Shown one piece after another: positions 45,954-59,785 of a DNA stretch of 64,000 bases (the stretch's first letter is position 1; every line of letters begins with the position of its first letter). The notes beneath the pieces are model-generated. The model ran no database searches and had not been told where the DNA came from. It was given only the letters and a program-made list of their open reading frames with translations. Source of the DNA: Tillus elongatus (Eukaryota; Arthropoda; Insecta; Coleoptera; Cleridae); assembly GCA_964006375.1 (NCBI GenBank), contig OZ023267.1, positions 38,225,753 through 38,289,752 on the forward strand, read 5' to 3'. Position numbers and translations under genes: made by a program.

Positions 45954-47869
45954 CCCTTTAAAGCACGAATTTCAATGTTATTTCCAATTCTAATGACATT
46001 TGGTATATATCATCTTAATGTGTAGAGAAATGATGTAGTACACTTCTTTGTTGCAAAAAAAACATTTATTTTAACTTTTGCAAGTGGTTTCGATATAAAA
46101 CCACAATGCAAGTGAACACATACAAAATCAAAAGATTACATATATTTTATATTATTGATGATAAGTTAGTAAACAGTTTCTTTCTGCCAGTAAACACAAC
46201 CCGACTTTACACTGTATGCAGCTCCATCTGGTTCGATGAGGTTTTTCGGCCGTACTACACTGAGCACAGCGTCTTGATGTTCCGTGCACAGGTAGATGTT
46301 TTGCTTGATCACGCCGTTGATCTATTGGTACATAAGGCTTGAATCTGGATACAACTTTTTTAGTAGAAGATCACCTTCCACAAGAGCCTCTTGAAACGGA
46401 AGCCCCAATCAAACTCAGTATTACTTCACATCGGAAAATTTTAAGGCTCATAGGACTTTTGGTCTTCCGTTTGAATATTGTATATGAGTTGACTACTGAT
46501 GTATCGAGAAAATGCCAAAATAGACGGTGGTACCATTTTCGGGATTTCCGATCGATGGCGCAGTAAGATTTCATCATATCAGCTTTGTCAACTCCACCCA
46601 TATACCTTCGGTAATCTACAACTGCTTTAGGGCAATTGACTTCAGTCATACTTCCATCTTTCTCCCTTTTATTCACTTTAGTTTGATCTGTAGGAGAATG
46701 TATAGTAGAGAGCATCTGAATAGTTCTTTGTCCTTCCACTTGATACAAGATACTTTGTCTTTATAAACTGTCTAATCAAAATAACCTCGATTCATTTCCT
46801 TATCGCCTTTCAATCCAGTGGGAAGATTTTTTTTTGTTTGCGCGTACAGTTCCACACGCGTAGATTTTATTTTCTTGTAAAGAAAGTAAGAAGTCAGTTG
46901 TTGTGAAATAGTTATCAAAGTAAGCGTGGTGTCCTTTTCCTTCGAGACCCCTAGTCATGTCAAGCACTACCCGTTCACCTAAACCTTTCTCAGATTTATC
47001 TTGTTGCTTTCCAAAATTACTTAGTTAGTTCTGTAACCAGAGGAATAGCATCGCCATAAATAAGCAAGAAGAAATCTATAGGTTTTGTGACATCAGGTGG
47101 TACTTCAGAGCTGGGACCAGTTAGTTGCTGAAAATGATTTAGATTCGGAGCAATTTCTTGTTTTCTCCAGTTCACAAAGTGGATAAGTGGTATATCATCT
47201 TCTAAATCGCCTGGGTCGTCATCTATGTCGCTCCCAATTGCCAAATCGTCGTCACTCAAAATAGTGTCTTGAGCAATCGCTTCGGTAGTTTCATTATTTT
47301 AAATGATGTCTTCAATCATTTCTTCCTCTTCTTCCTCATATTTGCTTATTACTGACTCTCCATCAGAAGAAATTTCATCAAGCAGAGCGTAAGCTTCACC
47401 CGAGGTTAGTTTTGACAAATCGATTTGTTTTTTCATCACTTGCGACAAATCAATTTGATTTTCCATCCTAACCTAAACAAATTTACTTTAGTGCATTGCA
47501 CGCACACTGGTTTCGCCGCAAAACCATATCCGATTGACAAAGTAAAAACAATAAACTATGTAAAACAAGTATTCTTACCTTTCTATTAGTGCCTCAGTAA
47601 CACAATCGTCCAAAAAAACGGAGAAGTTATAACACTTTTTACGAAAATGTAGAAAAAAACGAAATCATTCATAATACGTGGTTTCTTTGACAAATTCTAA
47701 CGAATACTAGCAATACAGTGTTCTCCAATTGCAAACTTGCGATGGAGATCAATATATGGCGCACTAATACCCAAGTAGGAAGTGCGGTTTTACTGTGAAA
47801 CCAATCTACATATAGAAAAAAAAACATTAGGTAAGTGTTTTCTGTGTAAAACCACTTTGCTTCAAAGGG
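45954..47869 (-). mobile_element. PiggyBac-like transposon, deletion derivative
   Basis: 1916 bp. Ends are CCCTTTAAAGCA on the left and the complement of CCCTTTGAAGCA on the right, each flanked by TTAA (45950-45953 and 47870-47873), the piggyBac target duplication. One transposase remnant lies on the minus strand. Insertion is in a LINE RNase H domain. Confidence 0.93.
46152..47466 (-). pseudogene. PiggyBac-like transposase, central part deleted
   Basis: ATG at 47466 starts an acidic N-terminal region (many Glu/Asp), interrupted by a TAA near 47300, and continues as LIHFVNWRKQEIAPNLNHF to 'FFLLIYGDAIPLVTELTK'. The next ~200 residues, including the first catalytic Asp, are missing. The frame resumes with GERVVLDMTRGLEGKG and AYFDNYFTTSYFL (second catalytic Asp), then RRYMGGVDKADMMKSY (third catalytic Asp) and SRKWYHRLFWHFLDTSVVN. 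The C-terminal Cys-rich domain reads CAQCSTAEKPHRTRWSCIQC. At least one further stop and a frameshift occur near 46770. Inactive, but the ends may still be mobile in trans. Confidence 0.88.
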
Positions 47870-48640
47870 TTAAATTAAATAATATAGCATCTATTTACAC
47901 TGCGGAGGCATATGCCCTGTACGAAGCACTTCAATGGTCAATTGAAAACAAAATTATACATACTTTAATTTTATCAGTTCTGCTTTCACTTAAAGATTAC
48001 ACCAAACATGGCAAAAATTTAGTAATATATGACGTTATCAGTCTGTATCAGTAATATAGGATCGTGGTAAGCGAGTCATATTTATGTTGATAAAAGGGCA
48101 CATTGGACTAGCAGGCAACGAAATAGCTGACAAACTAGCTAAAGACTCTATAGAAAGTCCAAACAAAATAATAAAGTGGATTACTGCTGACGATGTAAAT
48201 CAAACAATTAAATTTGAAATAAGGGAAACGTGGGAAAGTGTTTGGCATGAATTTGTTAACAAAACAACTAATCGATTTACACTTATTTATGAAATGTTGC
48301 CTTAAAAAAATCCACATATTGACAAATTTATTATGCCAAGGTACTATACTACTATAATTACCAGAATGAAGCTGAATTACGGGTGCTTTCCACAACACCT
48401 ACATAAAATAGGCATTAGTAACAATCCTTATTGTACATGTGACAACAGTTACCTAGGAACTTTAGAACACCTAATGTTTCAGTGCAGTTTGTATAACCCG
48501 ATACGTAAACAACTCTGGAAATAACTCAAAGATGCAGGAGTAGAGTTTCCTGTGAACTTAGCAACACTTATTTGTACAAAAAGCCTGAAATATAATATAC
48601 TTATAAAATTCATTCGGCATATAAAAATCAAAATGTAGGT

Positions 48641-49160
48641 TTGATGTTTCTCTATAGGTGTATTTTAGTATTAGCCTTAGTTAAGAATAATATTAATATA
48701 AACTTAGTTTTCCTACTGTCTTACCTATTGTTTTTCATCCCATGTCATTAGCTGTCCAGTGTTGTTTGTTAATAAAAATGCCCTGAAGGACACCTGTGCG
48801 AGAAGCGAGTATCCTTTGTTTCCATCTTTAATAATAAGTAAGAACACAAACATTTATATTTTGACAAAATTGATATATTAGGAGATAAATATTGCTTATG
48901 CTATAGCCATTTAGAAATAGTCATACTCTGTAAGAGCTTACACATAAAGGTACGTCTATCACTTGAATCCGCCCTATTGCTGTATTGATATCCATGCAGG
49001 AGAATCGCTTTTTATAAAAATGTATAGATATAACAATGGTACAAATTTACTGCAGAGTTTTGTGGCCAATGGACGTAATGTCTGAAGCCAATCACTTCCA
49101 CAAACACACACAATAAATTTTCGTAGAAAAAATCCACTAATGACGAGATCCAAGATAAAA
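48641..49160. other. No recognisable feature
   Basis: Probably the LINE 3' end followed by unique sequence. Nothing specific recognised. Confidence 0.45.
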
Positions 49161-49163
49161 ACT

Positions 49164-50217
49164 CTGGACGCAGTAAGTGCGTTATGGTAGTGAATTTTCA
49201 TAAAACTATTTTTTAATAGCAATAATGTGTGTTTTTTTAAGAAAGCAGGCATCAAATTTGGTTACCAGTATAATCTATATAGTAAAAACAATGTGCCATG
49301 TTTCATTAAAATAACTTTATTGTTTGAAAATGTACAAAAATTTCCGAAAGTTAACTTAAAGTGTTCCCGAAAAAACTCGTTTCTTGGTCAACCTTATAGG
49401 TTAATAGCAAATTGAGCTATTCAAATATTAAGCATTTGATCAAAATTCGCTACCATAACGCACTTACTGCGTCCAGAATTTTTTTTCTTACAAACATGCA
49501 TTATATTTCGATGGAAAATGCAAAAATGCAATAACATAAGGCGTGTTTGATTAAAAAAAAAAAGAAAATTTGTATCACCAACGACTTATGGGCCAGCCTG
49601 TGATTGTAGAAATAATTTTTTAAGATGTAGCTCAAGACACCTTATAATTAATATATACATTTTTTTTTCATATCTTGTATAATAACAGATATATTGAGCT
49701 TTATTGATTTTTTACGAAAATTCTACAAAAATTATATACCATTAAACGATAAACTCTATAGCAAAGAATATTGCCAAGCATCAGAGAAAGGGTCTATTTG
49801 AAATGAATTTTCTGGAAATATTTTATTAAAATGAAGGACAATGACGGTTGAAACTAAGACTTCAGGGTTTATAAAACATTCTTCTTGAGACATCTTATTC
49901 CCATAGCCCGTATTAGATTCAAGTTCTTTTCCTAAATGTTGCAAATTTTGACGTTTAAATCGCAACTTTGACGTTTGCTGGAAAACTCCAATTTATTTTA
50001 ATAATTTAGCTTACCTATAAGGATGTAAACCCGCGTTGGTCGCCCTTACTTTGTTAATTCCGGAGATATAAATTTTTTTCTAAAGAAAACACAAAATTTT
50101 CCGGGAAAAACTGGACCGATTTTTCTGGCTAACGAACTTGTTCAAGCCATTTGCAAAAGGAAGGTATTCACCAACTTTAATCAAAATCGGCCCATTATTT
50201 TTTGAGTTATCGGTGTG

Positions 50218-50305
<88 letters not shown>

Positions 50306-50430
50306 TTTAACTGACCCCGGATATGTGTTCTGGGGGGGCTAATTAGCGCTCATTTGAAGAAATTTTTTCAAAATTCATATGTCGGGATCTCCTCATTAGT
50401 GAATTTTTTTAAGAAAATTCACTAAAAAGC
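49164..50430 (-). repeat. Family A, long complete copy
   Basis: Order from right to left: 5' end palindrome (about 50398-50425), 110-bp 5' segment, (TA)n tract, body (49480-50220) and 312-bp terminal module (49164-49476). Nearly the same as 61143-62560 in opposite orientation and as the left arm of the 150-2587 fold-back. Confidence 0.88.
50223..50302. repeat. (TA)n microsatellite inside family A
   Basis: About 80 bp of TA repeat at the usual position. Confidence 0.97.
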
Positions 50431-50458
50431 TAAACCTAAGCATTTAAAGAAAAAAAGT

Positions 50459-51000
50459 CTGGACGCAGAAAGTGCGTTATGGCAGTGAATTTTCATAAAA
50501 ACGTTTTTAATAGCAAATGTGTCTCGCTAATGCAAGCAAGCATCAATCTGGTTACCTGCATAGCCTATATAATAGAAACAAGGTACCATATTTTATCAAA
50601 ATAACTTATTGTTTGAAAATATACAAAAATGTTCCGAAAATAAACTTAAAATATTTCCGAGAAAACTGGTATCCTGGCCAACAAGCCTTTGGTTATAGCA
50701 AATTGGGTTATTGAAATTTAAACCATTTAATGAAAAATCGTCCCCAAAACGCCCTTACTGCGTCCCGTTTTTTTTTCTTACAAACATATTTCTCTAAAAA
50801 AAATGCAAAAATGCAATAATATAAAGGTGTTCGAAAAAAAAATTAGGTATCTCCAACGACTTATGGGCTACCCTGTGATTGTCAAATTAATTTTATAAGA
50901 TGTAGCTGAAGACACCCTATAATTAACGTATACAATTTTTTCTCGTATCTTGTATAATAACAATTATATTGAGCTTTACCGTAGAAATGCGCCACCCTGT
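50459..51000. repeat. Family A terminal module and adjoining body, diverged
   Basis: 50459-50766 is a diverged 312-bp module whose right hairpin is decayed. 50767-50980 matches the part of the body next to the module in other copies. It ends at 'gcgccaccctgtatat', which looks like a mariner terminus and may mark a recombination point. Confidence 0.65.
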
Positions 51001-51004
51001 ATAT

Positions 51005-51377
51005 ATGTAAACAGATAAAAACTGAAAGTAAACCCGTATATGGATTCTAGTGACCTAGGTTGCGCTCATTTGAAGAAATCTTTTTAAAATTCAAAAGTTG
51101 CGGTCTCCTCAATATGAATTTTTTCTGCCAAAATTAACAAAATATTTTAGACCGTTAAACCATAAAATAAACGAAACCTACAGCCAAATAATCAACTTAA
51201 CTAAACGTACAGCCAAAGCATTAGAGAAAGGGTCTATTTGCAATGCATTTTCTAACAACATTTTAGTTAAATGAAGGACAATGACGATTGAAGCTGGAAC
51301 TTAAGGGTTTGCAGAGCACACTTTTTGCGACATTTTCTTTACATAATCCATATTTCTTTAAGGTTCTTTGCCTAAAT
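51005..51377 (-). repeat. Family A 5' segment and body fragment
   Basis: Carries the 5' segment ('gcgctcatttgaagaaat') and, after a gap, the body block ('gagaaagggtctatttgcaa', 'gaaggacaatgacg'). The (TA)n tract is absent. Confidence 0.65.
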
Positions 51378-51493
51378 GTGCCCCTTTGAGGGGGTGTGAA
51401 AGCCCTTCAGGCTAAAGTCGATGATAATAATAATAATAATAATAACAATAATAATAAAGTTATAATAATAATAGTAATAATAATACTTACGCC
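51378..51493 (+). repeat. 3' end of an R4/Dong-like LINE plus TAA repeats
   Basis: 'gagggggtgtgaaagccctt' and 'caggctaaagtc' match the 3' end of the downstream element (54175-54206). They are followed by TAA/ATA repeats (51421-51493). It is the tail of an otherwise missing upstream copy. Confidence 0.75.
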
Positions 51494-54222
51494 AGCGCTT
51501 GACCCAAGCTCGGGTGCGAAAGGAGGGGGAGGAGTGGAGTAACAACCACGCTAAAAACCAGGGTCCGTCTAGCCCGGACGGTAGCAAGCTGTAAGGGCCC
51601 CCTAGGGTCACAGGTCTGTCTGGCCGGTGGGTGTACTGCTTCCAGCAGTGTGCTCACCGCTACTCGTGACGACGAAGACGGTACAGCCAGCGCCGCCCGC
51701 TGTCCGCTGTCCTATTTACCCTCTTTTTCCTTAACCATTATACCTTACTGCTTTCTTCAACCCTAGCTGGGCCGCCAAGGTTAATTGGTGGCTCACCCAT
51801 GGAAATGGAACAAAACCAAAGCCTCGGAAAAATGCCGCTGCCTGGGGTTCGCCAGGGCATGCCTGGAGCCAGCGCTGGACATGACAGCATGCGGGACGTC
51901 GGTGGCGGGGTGCTGATGAAGCGGACCACTGTCATGCAAGAAATTACAACCCAAAATCAACAGCAGGGGAGCCTAGTAAGACCAAGAGCTCCACCCACTG
52001 AAGATGCTGCCAAAGGACCACTATTGTTCTGCAGACCCCGGCAGATACCGACCAATAACTTGTCTTCCGACCCTATATAAGTTGATCACATCTTGTATTG
52101 AGAAACGCATATATGCGCACTGTGAACGAAACAACATAATTGCGAGCCAGCAAAAAAGGTGTGCCAAAGGATCTATGGGATGCCAATAACAGCTAATAAT
52201 TTATTCGGTTGTGTGCAATCAAGCTAACAATGGACACAGAAATTTCTTTGCTTCCTACTTGGATTACAAACAGGCATTTGATTTAGTTCCACAGGAATGG
52301 CTTATAAGTGTGCTAAAGATCTATAAGATCGATCCATACATCCTGAGGTTCCTGGAACACACAATGTCTACCTGGAAAACGAAGATTCAGTTACGGGTAC
52401 AAACGGGTAAAAACATCGTAACCAGCACGATGCTAATCAGTAGATGCATATTTCAAGGCGACTCGCTAAGCCCATTGTGGTTCTGCCTCGCATTGAATCC
52501 ACTATCAAACCTCCTGAACTTCACCAGATATGGCTTCAGTATAAAAAGCAATGGCAGAGAGCAAATGAGGCTAAATCATCTGTTGTATATGGATATACAA
52601 CGCTGATGTCCTCCACAAAAAACCACCTGGAACAGATCCTTAAAATCGTGGAAGGGTTTTCCAGAGATATTGACATGCAGTTTGGGCTTGATAAATGTCG
52701 TACCTTATGTGTAGTCATAGCAAAAATATAATTAGGTGTATATGAAATGCAGAACGGCCAGCAAATTGCCTCGATGGATATGGAGGAGTGTTATAAATAC
52801 CTGGGAAATACAGCAAGCGAGAAAAATAAACCACTCGGTAATGAAGAACGATCCGACAAATGAGTTTACGAAACGAGTAAAGCAGGTGGTGCGATCACAT
52901 CTTAACAGCAAGAACCTGACTAAAGCTATGAATACATATGCATGTTCTGCACTCAGCTACTCATTTGGGATTGTGAACTGGAGTAAAACGTACATGTAAA
53001 ATCTACAACGGAATGTGCGAACACTTCTAACAAAATCCAAGAAGCATAATCTCCGTAGTGCTATCGAGCAAGTAACCCTAGCTAGACACCAAGGTGGAAG
53101 AAGAGTGTTGGATATTGGTAAACAGCTGGGCCAGCAGATAGTGAACCTGCGTACATATCTCCATCAGCAGACGCTTACTTCTGAACTACACTGTGTTATA
53201 TGCGAGGCAGATGATTCAACACCGCTACAATTAAAAGAAAGTAAAATACAAAGTCACCATCGCACTGGTCAGGACAAGCTGCAATCTTGGATGCAGAAGC
53301 CTTTCCATGGGCGACATCAGAATGAGACCTCTCAGGTACATGTCGACAAAGTGGCGTCAAACTACTGCTTGGTGGCCGGACAGATGTTTACAGAGACAGA
53401 GGGGGTTTTGCTGGCCATACTAGATCAGGTCATCCCAACAAGAAACTACCTGAAGTATATAGTTGGAGATAATTCGGTCCAAGATGACAAATGTAGATTT
53501 GGTTGTCAGTCATCAGAAACTATCCAGCACGTCACAGAAGGTTGTCAAGCGTTTATTGCAACAGAGTATACTAAGAGGCACGACGCAGTTGCCAAAATAC
53601 TTCATCAAAAACTGGCTCTGAAGCTGGGACTTTTAAATGTTAGTAAGGTACCCTACTATCGATACACTCCTGAGCCTGTTATAGAGAACTCAGGATACAG
53701 GTTGTACTGGGATCGAACCGTGCTCACAGATCAACGAGTTGCACACAACAGGCAATATATAATAATAGTGGATATGTCCTGCAACCAAGTAACGCTGATT
53801 GATGTGGCTATTCCAAATACTAATAATCTAGAGATAAAGTACAACGAGAAGATCAATAAATACAGAGACCTCGAGATACGAGTAAAGATATAGTGGAGGG
53901 CAGATACTGTCCGAGTGATTCCAATAGTCATGTCATCAACTGGTGTGATTCCTAAGAATCTTCGAGCAAACATTAAGATACTGGGTCTTGGAGAGCATCT
54001 TTATAAGGTTATGTAGAAGGCAGTACTACTTGCAACTGCCCACACCGTGTGGATATTCCTGGGAAATGAAGATGTGTTGCGTTGTCGTTCAGGGTCCAAT
54101 AACTTGGAAAGGGCTCCATCTGAGCTCAGTCCCTTTGGTATCTGAGATACCTGGGATGAGTGAATCTTCCCCTTAGAGGGAGTGTGAAAGCCCTTCAGGC
54201 TAAAGTCAATAATAATAATAAC
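51494..54222 (+). mobile_element. R4/Dong-like LINE between TAA repeats
   Basis: GC-rich 5' region (51494-51790), an RT and endonuclease region to about 54030, then the 3' end and (TAA)n (54207-54222). Dong of Bombyx, an R4-clade LINE, is known to insert into TAA repeats; position here fits that. Clade assignment rests on protein layout and target, not on a tree. Confidence 0.7.
51799..54030 (+). pseudogene. LINE RT and restriction-like endonuclease, broken
   Basis: Frames in order: RPITCLPTLYKLITSCIEKR (RT motif 2), a stop, SYLDYKQAFDLVPQEWL (motif A), ISRCIFQGDSLSPLWFCLAL (motif B) and HLLYMD where a one-base loss (52591-52600) destroys the YMDD box and shifts frame. Then KIVEGFSRDIDMQFGLDKC (motif D). 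A stop near 52998 precedes a 292-codon frame with a C-terminal finger CRFGCQSSETIQHVTEGC (CX3CX7HX4C) and a restriction-like endonuclease segment IIIVDMSCNQVTLIDVAIP, in which the first catalytic-block residue is altered (YIII for PDII). A TAG at about 53891 interrupts a C-terminal tail. Inactive, moderately old. Confidence 0.8.
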
Positions 54223-55539
54223 AAAGTTAGCAATAGCGCAAGCTAAATTTGGTACAGCCGGTAGATTCAAGCAATATTATTTTTTGAACAAACTAGCATA
54301 AATATATATATATAGACTGTGTTCCATTATATTACACAAAAGTTGGCTAAAGTAGCCTCTAATGACTTCGTATAGACCTCGGTCTTTATAACACTTTTTA
54401 TTTTGCGCACAGTATCGCTCATTTACCAAGCCACTTATATAATAAATATTCCAGGCGTAATAAAAATATGAATAAATCATTAGCTCCCTCGAACTCGAGG
54501 ACATTTCCTTGAACCTTCCCACTCCTTAATGTATGTATCTTTTTGAAAGTGGCAAAGAGCTAACAAAACTTTAATAAATATTCATTGAAAAGGGCTCTCA
54601 GTGTCCGAATAATCTAACGGCTTCCCTCGTCCTAAGCTGTGTATTAAATATGAATTTAAATGCTGTTTTAAAGGCTGCACCCCTGTGTTATAAAATCAGA
54701 GAAGAGGAACGTTTGTAAGTAGTTATAACAAACAATAGATGGAAGATCGTATTACGCCCCAACAGCGAAAACTACAGTATCCATGACAGTTAATTCTTGT
54801 TCTGAACACATCCACCCCCCTTGTGTGTGTGTGCAAGTTCAGGAAGTTCTTCTGCGATATTTTTATAGTGTTGAATCATTATCGCTTTAGCCAATTCATC
54901 ATAAACGTCATATGAGGGGTGTTAATAGTCGGGGTTAAGGGTACGAAACGTCACACTCGCTTATGCGGTACAGAATATTATTCACAGAATGACATATCAA
55001 AAAGTTTGTTCTCTTGCTGAAAGACAGTGTTTATTTTTATTTATCTAAGTCAATTTTTAACATGACATAAATATACCTAGTGCATTCGTTTTTGTTTTCT
55101 TATGTATTTTTTTTTCATTTTACTATTGCACCAGAGTAATTAAGTTGCGTAAACCGAATCGAGTGAATTATTGTGGCAACAAAAAAAACCATAACCCTCT
55201 GTTTTCTTTTCGATAACAAAACAGGACACTTATATCAATTCCTTCTCAACGGCTTATTTATTAATTTGCGAAACTACTTCAACTTGATTGTTGTACCACA
55301 AGATAGGCGTTTACTGGCTTTTTATATAGCTGGATATATGTCGTAATTATGTCTCCGGAAAATAAATTCAAAGCTTAGACTCTATACGAAACAATGAAGA
55401 TACGTAACCAACAGTTCGACAAATAGATAATTAGACGCCGAAAGAGTATGTTTTTTTTTAATAAAATGGGTATGCTTATTGACAGAAGCAATTTCTGGGA
55501 AGCGATGTCTGTAGGGAAGCTTCCATTATAAAATGCATG
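54223..55539. other. No recognisable feature
   Basis: AT-rich, with a short TG run near 54822. No transposon motif. Confidence 0.55.
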
Positions 55540-56042
55540 CCACGTACTAAAATTCAGTACTCTAGGTTAACAAAGTTATTAGCATTTAAAGAGAAAAATA
55601 TAAGTGGCACTGGTGATCAACATACGAGACTAAAATATGTTGTGTGGTTACCAAAATCTATCGAATATAATATCAGATATATATTACATGGAAAAAATTT
55701 TTATAATTTTTTCTTCTCTTAAAATTTTAGTTACAACTTAAAACATCATAATTGGCGATTTTGAAGCAAATATTTTAAAACGAATACGGGCTCTGTACAA
55801 GAAATGTGGCAAAAAGTAAACAAAGCCTAAGTGTTTGTCTCAACCCTCCCTGTCCTTCATATTACTAAAATATTTGCAGAAAAATAATTTCAGATAGACC
55901 CCGTCCCCGATGATATGGCAGTAATATAAATTACGGAGTTCGCGATTTAATCTGCTAAGGCTAAAAATCGATACAGAGACAAACCATATATCCAGTAATA
56001 TGATCTCGCAAGTAGCAAGTGCGCTATGGTAGTGCATTTTAT
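55540..56042 (+). repeat. Family A body, strongly diverged
   Basis: 'acgaatacgggctctg', 'ctgtccttcatattactaaa' and 'agatagaccccg' match the body; 'gtagcaagtgcgctatggta' at 56012 is a minus-oriented end. The most degraded copy in the window. Confidence 0.55.
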
Positions 56043-56261
56043 AAATTGTAGTAACTTTTTTTTAATAATAAAGTGAGAAATTAGTTACGTAACTGGCTTA
56101 CAGAGCGACTATAGCATGTCTTAAATTTTTAAATCATATCTTATCAAATAATATCATATGAAAAGACGAATTTTCAACATTTAAGAAAGGTGTGTGAGAC
56201 TGCGCCTGTATCACATAGATTCAGATACAAATTTTCACGTTCGCTATGGCGTCTTCAGTTT

Positions 56262-57630
56262 TTTTTTTTTAATTTCAACAACACACCACGAGGGCTTACA
56301 GCCTAAATACTATCGTACCGTGGGTGTCGACAAGAAGGAAAGAGGCAACTTGTTAATTGTGGACTTGAAGGTTTGGAGGTTCGGGGGAGAAGGAAAAACA
56401 GGTGCCGGCAAGGAATTCCACAACTTGGAAGTCATCGGGACAAAAGAGCGGGCATAACAAGATGTTCTAAAAATGTTCTATGTCTGGTGACCTGGACAGT
56501 AAAAGGGTGCATTCGCTCTGTTCCCCTGGTAGATCTGTTGGGGGCAGCAGGTGGAGGAACTATGGAAGAAAGCTCCTCTGAGCCAGTGCCCGTGCAGATA
56601 TCTATAAAAGAGAGAGAGTGGTCACCAACGGCACGTCGGTGCGCAAGGGATGGCAGCCTTTGGGTAGGGGTAGGGTCACCGAGCCCGGAAGAGGAAACCC
56701 AATTTCTTAGCAGCCGCTTCTGCAATTGATGTGACATGTTGGTGCCAATTGAGATTTCGATCCACAGAAATGCCAACAAGTGAAAAAGACTCATTACTTT
56801 CAAAGAACTTGGTTGTTTATTTTGATGGGTCTAGGGCTGGTGTATCTCTTATGAGAAAGAAAGCAAGACTGTGATTTGGTGGGGTTGAATTCTACAAGAT
56901 TTCTACTTCCCCAGTCTAATATTTTTTGGAGATCCACGGAGATAGACCCCTCCATGAGTCTGCTATCCTCATCTAATTGGGCTAAAGAGACAGGCTTAGA
57001 ATATTGTATATTTGAGTGGAGGTGCTGTGGTCCGTGTAACTGTGGACTGGGTTGGATGTGCTAGAGAGGAGGCCATTGATGTGGAGAAGAAACAAAGTAG
57101 GGGCTAAAGCTGAACTTTGAGGAACTCCTGCATTAATTTGATAGAGTTTAGAGGAATGGCCATCCACGACAACAGAAATGCTACTGTTGGAGAGGAAATT
57201 TGCTGTCCACATACAGAGTTTTGATGGTAGGCCATAGGCCGGTAGTTTATTAAGCAGCGCTGCGTGCCAGACCTGCTCAAATGGTTTGGATATGTCTAGA
57301 GCGACAATCTAGGATTCACCGTGTAGTTCCATAGACTTGTTCAAGGAATGAGTGACAAAGGAAAGGAGGTCGGCAGTTGATCTGCGCTGACGGAATCCAT
57401 ACTGCCTGTAGTGGATTAGACTGTGTTTTTCAAGAAATTTTAGTAATTCGGTATTTATATACTTTTCCATCACTTTAGAGACGACTGAAGCAGAGAAATA
57501 GGCCTGTAGTTGCTAGGAAGCGCTTTGGATCCTTTCTTGGGGACGGGTTGTACTCTAGCAGTTTTCCAGTTACTAGGGAATATGCCTCTATTGTAAGATG
57601 TCTGAAACAGACGAGTCACGACAGGAGCAT
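56262..57630 (-). mobile_element. LINE copy 5, minus strand, 5'-truncated
   Basis: 3' end at 56262 (poly-T then the complement of the family 3' end), 5' truncation at 57630 within RT. Contains an internal loss of about 150 bp near 56686 relative to copy 1 (between equivalents of 9331 and 9478). Five copies in the window thus end at five different 5' points, typical of target-primed truncation. Confidence 0.88.
56296..57630 (-). pseudogene. LINE reverse transcriptase, broken (copy 5)
   Basis: Minus-strand frames hold an FKVMEKYINTE-type start, a shifted 'ALDISKPFEQVWH'-like segment (Ala to Pro or other substitutions), GVPQSSALAPTLF (Gly lost from PQGS) and YTDHST in place of YADDST. Further frames contain the C-terminal region with a 'GTERMHPFTVQVTRHRT' block. 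Loss of both catalytic Asp in the YADD box shows a dead copy. Confidence 0.8.
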
Positions 57631-57692
57631 GTTCAGCTGCAGTTTAAACTTTAATCCCAAAGGTTGTTGGTTCGAATCGCACTGAGGGATCA
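57631..57692 (+). repeat. tRNA-like B-box fragment next to LINE
   Basis: GGTTCGAATCGC (57668-57679) is a pol III B-box match; upstream 'tgttcagctgcagttt' is a poor A-box and T-arm pairing is weak. Possibly the head of a SINE or a tRNA pseudogene. Confidence 0.3.
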
Positions 57693-58907
<1,215 letters not shown>

Positions 58908-59785
58908 TTGCTCCAAATTGATGATGCATTTGTAGGGATCTCAGAAACTATAAGACATAGGGAAACGATTAAATGGGTAAAGTTGTAGGCAATTTTATTG
59001 CCAATCCGAAGCTGCTTATCAGACTCCCCAAACTTTTTCGTTTTTTGGATTTTTGAGAATAAGAAAAATGGCGCATTCCCTTTAAGTGCTATAACTTTTT
59101 TATTCAACTAAATTCCTGAATTGTGTAAAAACATCTTTACAGCTACTTTTAACACAAAATTCAACTGTCTAGTCAGTTTTCATGTTTGTTGTTAAATAAT
59201 CGCTAGGCGATTGTCAACTTTTTTTTCTTATGGACGTCATATTGAAATCTGACAGTCTAAAAAATACCACAATTTTTGCTTGTCAATGATGTATCACATA
59301 TTACAAAAGAACGGTCGGAAATTGGAAAAAAAAACAAGATTTTAATATTTATGAATACATACGGCAACGTCGCAATCTGTAAAGTAAAAAACATACGGAG
59401 CTTAATATGATTTCTCTCTTATGATCAAGAAAAATAGTGAGACATTTTAAACTTTGCAAGTAACATTATTTTCAATATTTTTATGCTACTTATAATGACT
59501 AGAATATTCCTGACAACTTAAGATATCCAAGATTCGCAAGTATTTCAGTTGCTTAGCAACTTGTGTTAATTGTGGTAACATTTGTTTAACAACTATTAAA
59601 TGTTTGAATGTTTGACATTTTTTGAATTCTACTCAAGTCTTATTCAGCTTTTTGTTTTTGCAAAATTTTAATTGAGTTTTCAAGCGTTCAAATCTAAGTA
59701 TTTCAATTAAAAATTAAGTTTGTTTATTACTAAAATTTAGAAATAGCAGCATGCACAATTTTATTCTAATGTAGAAAAGTTTGAC

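Larger units (their letters stand above)
45620..48640 (+). pseudogene. LINE RNase H region interrupted by a piggyBac element
   Basis: Left part to 45949: linker after RT (frame 45646-45852), then an RNase H start YADDSKSLSGAGCAFYFQ (usual TDGS altered). Right part from 47874: IASIYTAEAYALYEALQW (catalytic Glu), a LSLKDYTKHGK stretch, then GHIGLAGNEIADKLAKDSI with the last RNase H Asp. Further frames end in a C-terminal finger CTCDNSYLGTLEHLMFQC. Removing the piggyBac element and one TTAA restores the reading frame across the junction. Other stops and frameshifts (for example 48050, 48303) show that it was or became a pseudogene. A different LINE family from the 7.8 kb and 12.8 kb ones. Confidence 0.8.

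Noticed and set aside
46106..46766. Plus-strand frames across the piggyBac gene
   Set aside because: They mirror the minus-strand transposase, which has clear catalytic motifs.
54001..54522. Minus-strand frames after the Dong-like element
   Set aside because: They read through the LINE 3' end and TAA repeats and resemble nothing known.
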